This document shows, piece by piece, positions 10,829 to 22,276 of a stretch of 64,000 nucleotides of DNA. A program made the translations under genes and the position numbers. The notes under the pieces were generated by a model, which saw nothing but the letters and a program-made list of their open reading frames with translations, was not told where the DNA came from and searched no databases. The first letter of the stretch is position 1; the number at the start of each line of letters is the position of its first letter. This DNA is from Codonopsis lanceolata (taxonomy: Eukaryota; Streptophyta; Magnoliopsida; Asterales; Campanulaceae): the NCBI GenBank assembly GCA_013146195.2, contig CM028378.1, forward strand, positions 6,942,340-7,006,339. Direction: 5' to 3'.

Positions 10829-12226
10829 GCATAAGGTTTGTGTCATTTGTCCTATTTAACTCCTCTCGTCGTCTGTTGTCGTTTTAATCAAGACCCACGT
10901 GTAGGTTATTTTCGTATTTTTCCCAATTGTCTCTCTCATCTCAAACCCACCACCATCTCCAACCCAATCAAATCATAAAACCTAAATGATCTCTCTTTGT
11001 TTCTTAAAAGAATTTAATTAGATATACTTTTAAAAACAAGGAACCAAACAAATAAATAAATAAAGGAAAAGCTAACCATTAAGGCATTAACCCACCTAAA
11101 TTTTCGGCATCGGAAAAGGTGTTAAAATTAACATCACAAAAGAATCTTAACTGGTGGGAACCCAACACATACATATCTATGCCAATTATGGAGGGCGGTA
11201 GAGAAACAGTGATGGGGTAAAGAGAGAGATAGAGAGAGGAGTGCTTATCCACTTCCCCAATTTTTTCTTCTATTACATCTACCTGGCCACCATCGGTAAG
11301 AAGCTCGGCCAAGGCCAATTCGATACCACCTACGTACCTAGCTACCGAGAAATACACAAACCTCGATTACGCCTGCAAATCAATCACCAAACGCAAACTC
11401 ATATATCGCGAGGACTACGAGGATAAGGTAGACATTAGTGGAGTCTGGAAAATTTAATCGCCACAAAATTTTCAAATTACTCGATTTAATAGAGAAGATA
11501 AGTACGACAAAAATAATAAATGGAATGACGATGGCGCACCTCATCGTAGTCTTTGTTGTCGTTGACAATTTTCAGATAGATTTTTATTTTTGAATTGGCT
11601 TTTATTTGTGATCTATGTTGACTTTTATTGGTAAAATTTATATTTAGTGTATGGTTGTGTGTATGAGAGAAAGAGAAAAAAAAGATGGAAACTGAAGAGA
11701 GATGGGCTATAGTCATAGATGGAGGAGTGAAATATGAGAGGAGCAAGAGAAGATCTTTGTCGAATCTAACTGAAAGAGATTCGAAAAGGAGGTCAGATGA
11801 ACAGCACTAGAAGAGCGAATGGATAATGGCAATTAGAGATGAGAGGGGTTTGGCCGGAGATGGAGGATTTGGTGAAGTTGGAGCTGGAAATGGTTGCTAG
11901 GTCAGATTTTTAAGAGATGGATGGCGAGAGCGGAGAGAACTAAGAAGGGGGAAGGGATTTTTCCATATGTTTTCTCCTTCTAAGCTTCAATATCTCTCTC
12001 TCTCTTGGATGGATCTGAATGTAATGATAGAAAGTTGAAATGAAATGGAAGCAGAAGGGGAAAGTACGGTGAAGTCAAAACAACAGACCTTAGTTGAGTT
12101 CCCTAAACCCATACAGAAAAAGACAAAAATAACCCGCACGTGGAAGAGCACGTGTGATTTAATGTCTAGATTCAAACGATAACAGACGGGAGGAGGTTAA
12201 ATGGGACAAATGACAACCTTGAATGC
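10829..12226. mobile_element. Mutator-like element with long terminal inverted repeats (Pack-MULE candidate)
   Basis: The sequence at 10829-10925 (GCATAAGGTTTGTGTCATTT...) is the inverted counterpart of 12115-12226 (...AAATGACAACCTTGAATGC). Similarity continues through TTTGTCC(T/C)ATTTAAC, TCGTTT and CACGTG...GGTTATTTT, about 90 bp in all. The right arm has about 30 extra bases containing a second CACGTG. Long TIRs and a 1.4-kb size fit a non-autonomous MULE. The interior contains a fragment of a host protein kinase gene (see 11281-11436), which defines a Pack-MULE. The exact ends and a 9-bp target duplication could not be fixed. Confidence 0.65.
11281..11436 (+). pseudogene. Captured fragment of a calcium-dependent protein kinase (CDPK) gene
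   Basis: From 11289 the plus strand reads TIGKKLGQGQFDTTY, matching the glycine-rich ATP-binding loop GQGQFGTTY that is diagnostic of plant CDPKs (Gly changed to Asp here). After a one-frame shift around 11335-11352, a second frame reads NLDYACKSITKRKL then YREDYEDK (11359-11430). This corresponds to the ACKSI.KRKL segment with the VAIK lysine, and the following EDxED. The N-lobe order is therefore kept but the frame is broken, and nothing downstream (HRD, DFG, EF-hands) follows. It sits inside the inverted repeats of the MULE, so transduplication from a CDPK exon is inferred. Confidence 0.75.
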
Positions 12227-12291
12227 TATAGTGAAACAAACCTTAATATGAGTGACAAGCTGAGATTTGTGGAAATTTTGGGGGGTATATA

Positions 12292-12843
12292 TCTATATTA
12301 CAATAGAGCTTATTCTCACACATGTGCAATTGACTAAACCTATTTAGATGTTGAGATTAAATTATCTTTAAAAATTTAATAGTTGAGATTCACTCACATT
12401 CACATGTGTGAGAGTTGTTATCCACATTTAACTCTCTATTTTCTCTCACTTTGTTACAAAGTCACACCTTACAATTAATATTCTGAGCAGTCACACCTTG
12501 ATATTAATCTGTTAAACCATTACTTCTTACAAAACATTAACCTTACATTAATATAACCTCATAACCACAATAGAGCTCAATTGATTGACTGAGACTATCT
12601 GGCCATGGGGGTTGATTCCGCCATAAAATCAAATGTTCATAGGTCAGTTGCATATAACTCCTTGCAAATAACCCCCCTCAACTATGAGTCGAGTTTGAAT
12701 AGCACCCCTCAACTATCACTTGAAGTAATGTACCCTCAACCGTAATTTTTTTTAAATCGCACCTTCTATTTAGACGTTGACATTTTAATTGACGAAATCA
12801 GATATATTGGCACCGTGCCATAGACACGAGAACAAAGATTTAG
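12292..12843 (+). mobile_element. Non-autonomous Helitron (552 bp)
   Basis: The 5' end TCTATATTACAATAGAG follows an A at 12291. Near the 3' end CCGTGCCATAGACACGAG forms an imperfect hairpin about 15 bases before TTAG|T at 12840-12844; the canonical CTAG has mutated to TTAG. The same family is seen on the minus strand at 21787-22276, where its 5' end (TCTATATTACAATATAAT) also follows an A. No coding sequence is present. Confidence 0.7.
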
Positions 12844-13750
12844 TATATAATAAAATAACTCGCATTATAAGTGTGCAATTGACTAAGACTAATTATATGC
12901 TGAGATTTACTCTTCTACTGAGATCGTAGGGCTTTTATTTATTTGGAAGTCCAAGCGTGCCAACATCGATTACTCACTTCCTTCTTAATTAAGATATTAC
13001 GCTTTTACAGTTATAGTTTTACAGTTTTAAGGGTTTATAATTATCTTTTTACCGTTTTACATTTATTGTTTTACTGAGATATTAGGGGCTGAGATTTATT
13101 ATTTTATAATTATTGTTTTACTGAGATATTACGTTCCTAATTATCCAGTTTTATTCTCCGTGAATGTGCTGTTATATCTAATGGGACTTGATTTTTTTAT
13201 GTCTGGCCTAGATTTATTTTTTAAAAAGTTTGTAAATTTTGTAATTTTAAATATTTGATTTTTGATTTTTTTCTTTTTGATTGTTATCATAATTAACTGA
13301 ATAAATTTAATTTTTGCCCAGCCTAGATTTATTGTTTACAAATATTTAGTTTGTAATTTCTTAATTAATTATTATCGTAATTAACTGAATCTCAATTTAA
13401 TTTTTTCCCGGTTTAGATTTATTTTTTTAAAAAATAAATTTGTTCGTAAGTTTTGTTATCAAATTTTGCAATTGTAAATATTTGTATTTTAATTTCTTTC
13501 TTTTTAATTTTTTTTTGTTGCTAAGTTTCCCTTTATAGTTTGAAATCTTTGTGATTTCAGTTCCAAAATAGTCTTTGGTTAGTTCATTCTGTCTCATTCA
13601 ATTTATTTTATGATTTTTGTTTGCTGAGATTATTTAACTTAATTTTAATTAACAGGTATTAGGTTGGTGTGTATGTGTGTGTGAGAATGATTTTGGATGC
13701 CTAATTATACTCTTTTTAGATAAGTTACACAATTTCTTTCATTTTGGGGA
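12844..13750 (+). mobile_element. 5'-proximal part of a second Helitron abutting the first
   Basis: Directly after the previous 3' terminus, the sequence TATATAATAAAATAACTCG...GTGCAATTGACTAAG resembles the start of the same superfamily. The interior (about 13000-13720) shares stretches such as GAGATATTACG, TTTTACAGTT and GGTTGGTGTGTATGTG with the Helitrons at 14982-16123 and 40146-42209. No 3' hairpin or CTRR end was found. A Mutator-like MITE begins at 13866. Confidence 0.45.
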
Positions 13751-13865
13751 TGTCGTATTTTATTTGTTTAGTGTACATTGATTTGGACCTTACAAAATCT
13801 CAAACATGTATTATTTTATTTGCATCATGCTCACTTCATACATTGATCATGTCCAATATTAAATT

Positions 13866-14678
13866 GGAAGATGCTATTTCCACTATAATTTTTACTTATC
13901 CACTACATCATGAACTATTTCTTTAAATAAATACACGTTTGGATAAAACTACCCCTTAAGTACTTGTCTGTTTTAAATCGACTAATCAAGTTACTTTTCT
14001 AATTTCCTATTAACATTATTTTTTAGTCAAACATCAATTAAAAATATAATTATTTTAATATTTGTTTTACTTTTTTAATGACTTTATTAATTATTCTTAT
14101 GATTAAAGTTATATTGTATATCATCAAATAATAAAATCATAGTATGATATAGTATCGTAAAATTTTAAATCTTTTGCCTACCTTTAAAATTGATTCAAAA
14201 TTTAATTCTTGAGTTGATTAAAAACAATATTCAGATTAATACCTACCTTATTATTATTTTTGAATTGATCTTTTAAAATAATATTTTAGAACTAAATTAA
14301 ATTATTTTAGTTTGATAATAAAATATTCAATTTATTCTAAAATTTTGGTTGAAAATGCATTAATTGTATTATTTTTATGATAATGGAATATGAGACATAA
14401 GTGATTAGAACAATTGACTAAACATATTTATTACGAAAAAAGAAAGAATAAGTACCTTATTTGATGAGAATTAACATGTAAAAATAAAAATAGAATAATT
14501 ATAGTGTTTATTGATGTTTGAACAAAAAATGTTATGATGTAATAACAAAGTAACTTGATTAGTCGACTTAAAATGAGTAAGTACTTAAGGGGTAGTTTTA
14601 TTCAAACATGTAATTATTTAATGCAATAATCAAATATGTAGTAGATAAACGAAAATTATAGTGGAAATAGTCTCTCCC
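13866..14678. mobile_element. Mutator-like MITE, 813 bp, with 9-bp target duplication
   Basis: Long terminal inverted repeats of about 170 bp pair 13866-14038 with 14507-14678. The ends read GGAAGATGCTATTTCCAC and, on the complement, GGGAGAGACTATTTCCAC. Both arms contain CTACCCCTTAAGTACTT and TCGACTAATCAAGTTACTTT. TATTAAATT occurs immediately outside both ends (13857-13865 and 14679-14687), the 9-bp duplication typical of the Mutator superfamily. There is no internal gene. Confidence 0.88.
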
Positions 14679-14981
14679 TATTAAATTTTCGAGAGTAGTT
14701 GCATTGATTCTTTTGGTTATGGACTATTTGCTTTTGTTAGGAAAAAAAGGGGGATAACAGGAAGAAGAAAGGCTGAAAAAAATGGGAAAGGGAGAGTTAC
14801 GTCGGAGAGAGAGAGAGAGAGGCGGGAGGCCATTGGAAATTGGCGACGTGTTATTGGAGATTGTTGTTAGAGGTGGTGGTTGTCAGAGAATGTCGAGCGG
14901 AGTTTGTTGCTTGATGTGGTGGTGGCATTGTCCATTTTGTACCCACATAAGCCCTGTGGCAATTGAGCGCTCATTTAGCAA

Positions 14982-16123
14982 TCTATAATACAATACGGCT
15001 CAGTTTATACGTGCGCAATTGACTTGAGATAAAAAGTGGTTGTAATTAATTTTTTTACTTTAATTTCACGGCTGTAATTCTCTCATATCATCACACTCAC
15101 ATGTGAGAAGGGCGGTAACTAAATTTAACGGCTGTAATTCTTTCGTATCCTCAATTTACCAATGTAACTTTAATTTCACGGCTGTAATTCTCTCATATCC
15201 TCACACTCACATGTGCGAAGGGCGGTTGATAACTGTCTTTTACATAACTCAATTTACCAATGTAACTAAATTTAACTCTCTCTCTCCCACTCAATTATTT
15301 TTAACTTCTGTCTAACTCAATCTTTTACTTTAATTTACGGTCTTATTGTAATTACTTGAATCAATTTAATTTGTATAAAATATGAATTTTATTTTTTATA
15401 TATTCTTAATTAATGGTAGCACATGTTTAAATTAGGAAGTATAACTTAAAGTTATTGACGAATGTCAAATTTTTAAACGAAAAATTATGTGCGGGCATTC
15501 ATTTCAATGTAATATTGATATATATGAAATATAAAGAATGTCTCTCTATAACGTTTAATCTTACAATTTCAACCGTTTTTATCACCTTTTTTTTTCATCC
15601 CTATTTTATTACTGCGAAAATTATTGAGATATTACGATTTACAAGACGGTTTACAATTATTATTTTACATTTGCGAAAATTAGTTACTTATTACGGTTTT
15701 ACAGTTAATATATTTTACAGTTTTATGGTTGCGAAAATTTGTATTTGTATTTTTTATTTTTAATTGTTATCATAATTAACTTAATCAATTTAATTGTTTT
15801 CCAACCCGTAATTTCGTATACAAATTTAAAAATTTTAAAAAAATTCGTAAGTTTTGTAAATTTGAAATATTGTTTTTTCTTTTTAACTGTTATAGTAATT
15901 AACTTAATCAATTTAATTTTTGTCCGACCCATTTTTTTCCAGCCCACAATTTCGTATACAAATTATTAATAAATCTCTCCGTTCCGGGTAAAAAGACCCC
16001 ATTTGAAAGTCAATTTTTTTAAGAAAATAATATTTTTAATAGTTCATTTTTCACAGTATCTGCTTCATTTATTGATAAATTCTCAAATTGGCATCGTGCC
16101 ATCGACACGGGCAAGAGTACTAA
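14982..16123 (+). mobile_element. Non-autonomous Helitron (1142 bp)
   Basis: It begins TCTATAATACAATACGGCTC after A14981 and ends CTAA at 16120-16123 before T16124. An imperfect hairpin TCGTGCCATCGACACGG (about 16094-16110) lies about 10 bases upstream of the end. The 3' third is closely similar to the Helitron at 40146-42209. A duplicated block near 15060-15240 repeats GGCTGTAATTCT(C/T)TC and CACTCACATGTG. No coding content was seen. Confidence 0.75.
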
Positions 16124-16384
16124 TATATATAGAGTGGCCCTAAATGCCACACAAAAAACACTAAATACCACATTCATTAAATAGTTTAATTACTAATTAC
16201 TCCTTTTATAAAAAAGTGTTACAATTAACTATAAACTCTAATTACTAATTAATCCTTCTAAAGGAGTTTTAATTAATCATCCTATAAATATATGTCAAAT
16301 CCTCATTCACAATTAACTATAAACCCTAAACTTGTTCCTCCTATTGAATCATGTATTTTTTTTCTTTTTTTTTTTGTTAAATTT

Positions 16385-16665
16385 TTTATAAAAAAACTAG
16401 CGGTTTTTAAATTTTTTTTTAAACAACATGGCGATTTTTTAAAAAAACCTGGCGTTTTTTGTCAAATTATTTTTTAAAAAGTGGCGACTTTTTTCAAAAA
16501 ATTTAAAAACATGGCGATTTTTATCAATTTTTTAATAAAAAAAGTGGCGACTTTTTAAAAAATTTTAAAAAACACCTGGCAACTTTTTTGATTTTTTTTT
16601 TTAAAAAGTGTTGATTTTTGTCAAAAAATTTAAAAAGAAGTGGCAACTTTTATTGACTTTTTTAA
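16385..16665. repeat. Degenerate repeat rich in TGGCGATTTTT and poly-A/T runs
   Basis: About eight loosely spaced copies of (T)GGCGA/AACTTTTT alternate with A/T homopolymer runs. The strand asymmetry is strong, but no fixed period is visible. Confidence 0.5.
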
Positions 16666-16900
16666 GTTCTTGGTCCTTCACCTCAGCATCATCCCCAGTC
16701 CCCAGACCGCCCTCCGTTTCACTTAAACTTCGACCTCTGTTTCACTTAAACCATCACTCCCCCCTCCTTGCCTCTCTCTCCTATCCCCCGACGACTTCAC
16801 CTTCTTCTCTTGCTTCCTACTCCAACCACCACCCCCATCTTTCCCCAAAAACTTCTTCCTCTTCCCACCACCATCAGGCGACGAAGACGGCACACTGCCG

Positions 16901-17236
16901 TCAGAATCGTCCCGGCCTCACAAATGTCGCTGCCGCTTCATCAACATCCTCATCTTGAATACCATAATCAGAAACTCTATCGGCGGCGGGGGTAGTGCTT
17001 TTCTTGATGAGGCGCTTACGAGGCTTGGATTTGGAGTCGGAGTCATGCACCGGCGTCGAAGACCTTTCTAATTCGTGACGCCAAGTGTTGTCGTCGTCGG
17101 CGAAATCCTCTATGTTATCGTCTAGCACTAGATTTTGATTGTCGCCTTGATCGGATTGAATATCGCCGTATTCTTCATCAAAATCCATCAACGACTCTCC
17201 ATTTTTGTCGCGGTAAGGATCGTTCTCGAAGCCCAT
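16901..17236 (-). pseudogene. 5' gene fragment resembling IWS1 (SPT6-interacting transcription factor)
   Basis: From the ATG at 17236 on the minus strand the frame reads MGFENDPYRDKNGESLMDFD, then a very acidic stretch and SKPRKRLIKKS. It stops after about 111 residues. Plant IWS1 proteins start with M-G-x-E-D/N-D-P-Y-R-D and have an acidic N-terminus followed by PRKRL-(I/V)-KK, so this looks like their first exon with some 5' leader (up to about 17400). The conserved TFIIS-N-like domain is not present. Downstream on the same strand is the AT-rich TGGCGA repeat, so the copy is a truncated duplicate, not a working gene. The assignment rests on memory of the family. Confidence 0.5.
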
Positions 17237-17419
17237 CTCCCGTTCGTTGTTGGAATGATATAAAGATTGTGAAGGCGAATAGATATTAAGCATAATTCTA
17301 TATATATACACACACACACGCACGAAGAGCTGATTGTGGATTGATTGAAGCTCTCAGATAAATAAGAGTGTGATGACCAGAACGCCTTTGATATGCCGCA
17401 ATTTGGTATTAAATTCATC

Positions 17420-19086
17420 GGTATACAATTTTCTGTTTGTTAGACTTGAGTTAATTTAATATTTAAATTTTTTTTTGTTTTCAATTGGGCATTTTGGTAA
17501 CTTGTAAAGCGTTTTTATTTTATTTACATTTGATGGAGGGTATTTTTATAATATTTAATATAGATGTATGCACATGCTAATTAATAGGCAAAATGGGTCC
17601 CCTTATGATTTTTTCGTTGGCAAACACCTATAAATTAGTGAATAGTTTAGGGGAACATATAAGTATGGAAACAAATTTCCACCTCTACACAAATATATAG
17701 TCCATCGGTCCCTAATAAATGACGTTTTAGAAAAAAAATATTTCAAGAAAAAAAAAAGACATCATAGGGTTCATGAAAAAAATTGTCTACATTTTGCCAA
17801 AATCGTACTAATTACTCTATAATTTAATATTGAATTGAGAGAAAATAAGTCTTCAACTTATTAACAATAATTACATTAAAATAATGATAAATCCGTAAAT
17901 TTTTTAAACATTATTTATTTTGAAATAGAGCGAATAGTAAATAATACCTTACTTATAATTGTATAAGCGTTAGGACGATCGTATGTTAAGATGAAATAGT
18001 CCTAGTAACATTCTTAATTAGGCCAATTGATCATATTCAGATGGGATCAATCAAATCTATATCCAATTTCTTAAGAAATTATCATATTTGGATCAGATTA
18101 GATTATCTTTTGGATATTTTAAAGCTTAATCCATATCCTAAATTTTTGGATTTGAGTTTTATTAGCCCCTTATTAAAGTACTGAATACAATTAATATTGA
18201 AATATTTTTGTTTAACCAAAAGTCGAATAAATTTAAAAAAATTGTTTTTCATCTTGCACAAACATGAATAACAAATTAACAATATTAGTAAGATATTATA
18301 GTGAGCAAAAAAAATTATATTTAGTAGAAATAGTCATGATTAATGACTAAAAACTCAACATATGTAACTTTTAGATGTATAGTATTAATATATATTTTTA
18401 TATCAGATAGGATCGGGTTGTTAACGGATCGGAACACCTTAATCGTAATTCAATTTGTTAAGCTTTCAAATTATTAAATTCAGATCAAAACGGATAATTA
18501 GGTTGAAAGATAAAATACATATTCTAAAAACAACGTCGGATTAAAATCGATTGATAAGCTTATTCCAATTTCCAAAGGTCCCGGGCGCAATATGATGGAA
18601 GGCTATTCGTCCCGTAACAAAATGATCAAAAGTCAAAACCTTTCACTTCCTATTTCATGGGCATAAAAGCAAGTTTCAAGAACTCAATCCAAAATCATAT
18701 GTTTAAGTACTCAATATTCGTTATAATTAGTATTGTCAAAATAAATGGTGCAAAGTAAAACAATTTTTCAAAATCATATCGATTCTATAAATGGTGCTTA
18801 AAAAATACTCCGTATTGAATATTTTATCGACTTTCTAATAGTAGCACCCAAATCTAACCTAATACTTCTCCACAACAATACATCAAATGGAAAGAAAAAG
18901 GGTTACTTGGATGTATTTGCTCAATTTTTAAAGCTCAAGGTAACATTTTAATGCAACCTGGGGGTTAAAATAAGGGGGCTTTCGGTAAGAAAAAAAAATT
19001 AACGAAAATGATCATGTGCCATTTATGCACTACACTATGGTACTTTTTTTTTTTAATTGTAACTATTTTCTTAATGTATTGATGTA
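17420..19086. other. AT-rich intergenic DNA
   Basis: No gene is visible. 17700-17935 has weak MITE-like ends (GGTCCCTAATAAATGACG and TTTTGAAATAGAGCGAATAG). The remainder is unassigned. Confidence 0.4.
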
Positions 19087-19265
19087 CTTTCTCCGTTCAA
19101 AGCAAAAAGTTTTCGTTTAAAAGTTAAAATTTTTTAAGAACATAATATTTTTAATAGCTCATCAGTAATAAAATAACACTTTTATGTCTTAATTTTTGAA
19201 AGTGGACTCTTTAAGTAAAACATCCTAAAATAAAATAACAGACTCTTTGTTCGAAACGGAGGGAG
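19087..19265. mobile_element. Stowaway-like MITE
   Basis: The ends are CTTTCTCCGTTC and GAAACGGAGGGAG, flanked by TA on both sides (19085-19086 and 19266-19267). The length is 179 bp and the interior is AT-rich with no ORF. These features fit the Tc1/mariner-related Stowaway group. Confidence 0.6.
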
Positions 19266-19568
19266 TACTTGTGATAGAAATTGAAAAAAAAAAAAAAAAC
19301 TTTCTCTGTACCCAACAATGAGTCATCTATTATATCTTTATATTTTGTGATGCTTCACTTAAAGAATTCATTTTCAAATATTAAGTCTACAATCTTCATA
19401 ACCACTAAATTTGACCTTCCACGTGTGCTATAAGCATATTGATTATACTCAAATATTTTTATATTTTTATAATTCTAATAAACTCTAATTATACTTATAT
19501 ATCACTTAATAATTAAACGTTTTAAACATGAACTCTTTAAGTGGAACAAAGAGAGTAATTATTATAAA

Positions 19569-19845
19569 CTAGTATCTGTACCCGTACCATAAACACGGTA
19601 TCGGTATGAGATCAGATCAATGAATGGTCGAGATAAACAATACTCATAACTGACAGGATAATTTAAACAAAACCCACAACTAAAGGTTTTATATATAATT
19701 GTGGAGAGGGTAATTCAAACATAACTCATAACTGATGGATTTATTTGTAACTCACATACTTACGAATCAATCTGGACCATCAGTTGTGTTTGACACAATT
19801 CGATCAGGACCACCAGTTAGACTCTAAGCTAAATTATAATATAGA
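19569..19845 (-). mobile_element. Short non-autonomous Helitron (277 bp)
   Basis: On the minus strand it starts TCTATATTATAATTTAGC after an A (complement of T19846). It ends CTAG at 19572-19569 before T, with an imperfect CCGTGTTTATGGTACGGG hairpin. It is a diverged sister of the copies at 20435 and 20831. Confidence 0.75.
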
Positions 19846-20298
19846 TTAGATTTTATACCCGTGCCTATAACATGATAACATTACACTTAATCAATGTATG
19901 AAACATACAACATCTGAATGAATCAATATATGGTTGCAAAGCGAAAAGAGGAAAAACTCAAAAACAAAACAAAAATTACATTTTATTGGCTTCAAAGTTT
20001 ATGACTAATCGTATTAGAAAGAATCACAGTGTTGTTAACACTTACATAACTAACATCCAAAAGTACAAATGAAAGTTGTTTTGAGTAACCAAATACTTCA
20101 CTCCTAACACTCATACACATATTGGGACGCACCTTCATTCTAAGGAAGCATAACATCATCAACAAACAGAGGTCTTGACATTACGCTACAAAACATCAAA
20201 CATATATATTAATCATGATACTAACACTGTGCTATAGATATGAACACAAATACCTCGTATATTAATATGAATGCATGTTGATGCCAAACAAATTAATC

Positions 20299-20299
20299 T

Positions 20300-20335
<36 letters not shown>
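20299..20335. repeat. (CA)n(TA)n microsatellite
   Basis: About eleven CA dinucleotides are followed by about seven TA dinucleotides. Confidence 0.95.
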
Positions 20336-20434
20336 AAGCCAGAAGCATATATCTCAGTTATTTTAAGCAATTTCTCGTCTAAAATAACTTTCCAAGAATA
20401 AGACATCATTAATTAGATCTCATTTATTGCAATA

Positions 20435-20708
20435 TCTATATTATAAAACATATCAGGATCTAACTAGTGGCTCAGATCAAATTGTGCTAAACACTACTGA
20501 CGGTTTAGATTGAATTTGTAAGTATGTGAGTTATAAATGAACTCCTCAGTTATGAGTTATGTTTGAACTGTCACACTACAATTATATATAAAACCTTCAG
20601 TTGTGGGTTTTGTTTAAATTACCTCATCAGAGTTTTGTTTATCCTCCAACCATTTATTGATCTGATCTCATACCGACATCGTGTCTATGGCACGGGCACG
20701 TATACTAG
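20435..20708 (+). mobile_element. Short non-autonomous Helitron (274 bp), tandem copy 1
   Basis: It begins TCTATATTATAAAACATATC after A20434 and ends ATACTAG before T20709. The 3' hairpin is the imperfect CGTGTCTATGGCACG, 13-14 bases before the end. It is similar throughout to 20831-21101, with several substitutions and small indels. Confidence 0.82.
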
Positions 20709-21223
20709 TTAATATTAAATTAAAGATTAAATATATCAACAAATTGGCTTGGAATATATCAACATGACAACATTAACCCAGTCAAATTAAAGAAGTATGA
20801 ATTCTTTAATTCCCCTCCTTTCACAAACAATCTATATTATAAAACAGATCAAGATCTAACTAGTGGCCCAGATCGAATTGCGCTAAACACAACTGACGGT
20901 TCAGATTGATTTATAAGTATGTGAGTTATAAATGAACTCTTCAGTTATGAGTTATGTTTGAATTGCACCACTACAATTACATATAAAACTTTCAGTTGTT
21001 GGTTTTGTTTGAATTACCTCGTCAGAGTTTTGTTTATCCCGACCTTTTATAGAGCTAATCTCATACCAACACCGTGCCTATGGCACGAGCACATATACTA
21101 GTTAATATTAAATTAAAGATTAAATATATCAACAAATTGGCTTGGAATATATCAACATGACAACATTAACCCAGTCAAATTAAAGAAGTATGAATTCTTT
21201 AATTCCCCTCCTTTCACAAACAA
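20709..21223. repeat. 122-bp direct repeat flanking a Helitron
   Basis: 20709-20830 and 21102-21223 read as identical over 122 bp, from TTAATATTAAATTAAAG to CCTTTCACAAACAA. They lie on either side of the Helitron at 20831-21101. The arrangement is Helitron-spacer-Helitron-spacer. Confidence 0.9.
20831..21101 (+). mobile_element. Short non-autonomous Helitron (271 bp), tandem copy 2
   Basis: It begins TCTATATTATAAAACAGATC after A20830 and ends ATACTAG before T21102. A perfect 6-bp-stem hairpin CGTGCCTATGGCACG (21073-21087) precedes the end by 14 bases. There is no coding content. Confidence 0.84.
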
Positions 21224-21786
21224 AACCTTTCGATTTCATACATTAAATATTGTATCTTTGATATTAATGTCATTCAATTGCCATGTATTTTTTTTTATAA
21301 TAAATTTGTAATCAATTGATGTAATTCTAATGGTTGAAATTGGACTATTTAATTTTAATCAAATCATATTCGGCTATCCATTGAAGTAATATGTTATTCT
21401 TTTAATGTTTTTTTGTCTTCGTTTTGTTTGATTATAATTCAATTCAAAAAGAAATATGTTTGTGCGTAAAAAACGTGAAATAAAACAAAAACCTTCCATT
21501 TTCTGCTCATTTTCGCAATGAAACAGAAGTTGTGTCTCCTTCCAGGTAATACAAAATCGATTTTACATAATTGGAAATTTTCATTTTCCCAAAAGAGATG
21601 CAACTTCTTCAATACTTGTATCTTATTGTAGCATAACACTTCTTACCTGGATAGAAAAACTTATTGTAGCATGAAAAAATATAAACCCGTTGAATTTTTG
21701 CATATATATAACTTACAGGGTAAACGGTATTCAAATTCCTCTTTACTATCTAAAAAAGTGTTGAATCAGCTGAGATTATATTATTG

Positions 21787-22276
21787 TAAGAGTAATGTTT
21801 TATAAGGGGTGATTGTTCAGAAGAAAAAGAGGTGACTGCTCATAATATTAATACTCGTGTCTATGACACATTACCAGTATATATAATTTCGTCAATTGAA
21901 ACGATAATGTCTAAATAGAAAGTGCGATTGAGTTATATGTAACTGACCCATGACCGTTTGATCTTGCGGTCGGAATCAATCCTCACCACCAGATAGCCTC
22001 AGTCAATCAACTTAGTTCTATTGTGAAATTATATATTAACATAAAAGTGATGTTTTATAAGGGGTGATTATTTAAGAGAAAAATGAGTGTCTGCTCATAA
22101 TATTAATTGTAGAGGGTGACTTTATAATAGAGAGTTAAAAGTGGATAAATACTTTCACACATGTGAATGTGAAGGTGAATCACAACAGTTAATTTTTTTA
22201 AAATAATTTAATCCCAACCCCTAAATAGTTTTAGTTAATTACACATGTGTGAATATGAATTATATTGTAATATAGA
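21787..22276 (-). mobile_element. Helitron remnant(s) on the minus strand
   Basis: The 5' end is clear on the minus strand: TCTATATTACAATATAAT starting at 22276, after an A. It shares with the copy at 12292-12843 the ACACATGTG block, TTGATTGACTGAG(A/G)CTATCTGG and GTGTCATAGACACGAG. The 3' end has decayed: the bases after the hairpin near 21855-21870 repeat an internal segment (GGGGTGATT...GCTCATAATATTAAT at 21800 and again at 22055). Two truncated copies may therefore be joined. Confidence 0.6.

Noticed and set aside
16608..16995. Overlapping plus-strand Ser/Pro/His-rich frames
   Set aside because: They overlap the antisense of the IWS1-like fragment and pyrimidine-rich sequence, with no motif.
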